Assembly: GCA_028023455.1 (NCBI GenBank)
Contig: JAQFVV010012441.1
Span: 5,770,492-5,834,491 of the forward strand
Direction: 5' to 3'
DNA: 64,000 bases
Origin: Epiperipatus broadwayi
Lineage: Eukaryota > Onychophora > Udeonychophora > Euonychophora > Peripatidae
Under the pieces are notes generated by a model that did no database searches, had not been told where the DNA came from, and saw only the letters and a list, made by a program, of their open reading frames with translations. The translations under genes and the position numbers were made by a program. Below are positions 62,695 to 64,000 of this stretch, in pieces. Numbering within the stretch: position 1 is the first letter of the stretch; every line of letters begins with the position of its first letter.

Positions 62695-63485
62695 GTATAT
62701 ACTGAACTTAATGTAATTAGATCTAGAACTCAGGTTTTTAATTTCCCTCTAGTTATTCATTTCGTTTTATATAACATATACCCATGATCACATACATGTG
62801 AAAGAAATACTTTCCAATGTAGATATTTTGTGCTGAACCAGTATTCTTCAGTTTAGCATCTCTCACACATATGCAATAAGGATCAGTTTACATTAAGATA
62901 GCTCATCTAAAAGCATTAATGAAAAAGCTTCATACTTCACCATCAGCAAATTCTTCAACTATACATTTCATTGTAAATCTGGTGTTGGAATGCTAAACTC
63001 CCTGGATGATACCAATATTATGGTCATATCCATGTTGACTACAAAGTTTTCAGACATCCATTACATTGAAAATCCAATGATGGAATGCTATTGTAATACT
63101 CATATTAAAAGTCAACATATTTATTACAATAATATTAACATTAGCAAGGGCTTTGAGAGTTCACCATCAGATTTTCAATGAAATGGATGGCTAAATAGTG
63201 GGGGTGTTGTGAATATTGAAGTTCATCCACTAAAGTTTGAAAATTTGCCATCTTATATAAACTGAACACTGATTGTATATCTGTGCAGAAAATGGTAATC
63301 TAGACCAACTGATAAATTCCGGTACAGCACAAATACATATACTCAAAACATTTATCTTTTCCACACATAGGTTGTCATGTGTATCAGTTGTATAAGATGG
63401 AATGCTTAGTTGTAGGAAGCTTGAAACTCTGACTTCAATTTCTTCTAATTATATTAAGTTCAGTATAGACAATATACATGTATTT
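62695..63485. mobile_element. Full-length foldback element (about 790 bp)
   Basis: Nearly the whole element folds on itself. From the outer ends inward: tatactgaacttaatgtaat on the left pairs with attatattaagttcagtata on the right; catgatcacatacatgtg with a cacataggttgtcatgtg-like word; ctgaaccagtattcttcagt with an actgataaattccggtacag-like word; gatcagtttacatta with tataaactgaacactgat; and catttcattgtaaatctg with cagattttcaatgaaatg. The loop region lies near 63000-63150. No open frame. It ends next to (TA)n at 63487. The partial copies at 43870, 47385 and 48580 are explained by its arms. Confidence 0.82.
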
Positions 63486-63511
63486 AAATATATATATATA
63501 TATATATAATA

Positions 63512-64000
63512 AAACAAGTCATAAATTTTGTAACTTGCTTTTAAGCTTGCAGATTACCAACAGCTCTAATCGAGCTCTATTTTGTAAGTGTTGAAAGAGA
63601 AATAATTCAAAATCTTTATTACAAAGTCCCTATCTCCAGACAAATTAATTTTGAGCTTGTGGCCTCAGTGGAGTGCTGGGACTCTAGAAACTAGATTTAA
63701 AATGCTAACTCAAAAGTCATCACTTATAAAACACTTTATTATCAACTTGAATGGCTGAACTTTTCAGACATGTAAATGTCTTCATATCAAGCCTTACAAA
63801 CCAGATAGCTATATGGGTCTAAATTCAGCTGTTTCACCATATAGTAATAACAACTGCAATATAGCATTGCAAAAGCCTTCAAAAGTATAGTTATAATAAT
63901 TAATAAAACAAGTCATAAATTTTATAACTTTCTTTTAAGCTTGCATTTAAATGTTCACTAGCGGGAGCTTACCAATAGCTTTAATCAAGCTTTATTTTAT
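63512..64000 (+). repeat. Diverged relative of the 397-bp repeat, array running off the window
   Basis: Begins immediately after (TA)n with aaaacaagtcataaatttt, and the same word returns near 63905, so the period is about 393 bp. It shares with the 397-bp family agaaactaga, agacatgtaa, tgtcttca, and the block ccagatagctatatgggtct, in the same order, but elsewhere differs strongly. It represents a separate subfamily. Confidence 0.78.

Overview
This is a eukaryotic, very A+T-rich window (about three quarters A+T by eye) with no host gene I can recognise. There are no long open host exons, rRNAs, tRNAs or operon-like gene packing. It reads as intergenic or intronic DNA of an invertebrate animal, built from several generations of transposable elements. 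The mix is RTE-type LINEs with (GAT)n tails, a Penelope-like element, SPIN-like hAT MITEs, foldback elements and (TA)n-anchored tandem repeats. That mix fits a lophotrochozoan (a mollusc is my low-confidence guess) or an arthropod. The sequence alone does not settle the species.

Layout. 1-1664: featureless AT-rich DNA. 1665-4982: full-length RTE LINE on the + strand, with a perfect 12-bp target-site duplication and a nearly intact reverse transcriptase. 5185-5535: perfect 176-bp tandem duplication. 6093-9286: second full-length RTE on the - strand, more decayed, abutting a 404-bp tandem repeat at 9295-9795. 10364-13646: third, much older full-length RTE (-), carrying a nested palindromic MITE. 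13647-20340: mostly featureless, with a few palindromes. 20345-22957: 5'-truncated L1/Tx1-like LINE (-). 23446-30527: three large tandem repeats of about 2.56-2.59 kb, the last one shortened. 30888-34851: palindromic and inverted arrays of a 397-bp repeat that always starts or ends at (TA)n. 34930-36300: two RTE remnants. 38425-38530: piggyBac-like relic. 39020-41120: ancient RTE (-) interrupted by a 513-bp dispersed repeat.

41215-42060: a ~290-bp tandem repeat interrupted by a 185-bp SPIN-like hAT MITE with a perfect 8-bp TSD. 43372-43746: a second hAT MITE, also with a perfect 8-bp TSD. 43870-48890: three copies of a foldback family. 49030-49722: a dispersed repeat containing an odd G/C-homopolymer patch. 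50700-51006: a palindromic MITE. 53425-57480: a decayed Penelope-like element (RT plus GIY-YIG) with an inverted copy of its 5' part and an 855-bp TA-flanked element inserted in it. 57490-62690: largely featureless, with a ~430-bp duplicated segment. 62695-63485: the best full-length foldback element. 63512-64000: a diverged relative of the 397-bp repeat that runs off the window.

How the parts relate: all coding remnants belong to selfish elements. RTE copies of at least three ages, a Penelope-like element and an L1-like LINE supplied reverse transcriptases. The MITEs, foldbacks and tandem families are non-autonomous. Nesting gives a relative chronology: MITE inside old RTE copy 3, 513-bp repeat inside old RTE copy 6, TA-element inside the Penelope-like element, SPIN inside a 290-bp tandem array. 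The strongest points are the SPIN-like element with its TSD, the (TA)n-anchored 397-bp repeat family with inverted arrays, the foldback family, and the ~2.6-kb triplicated repeat.
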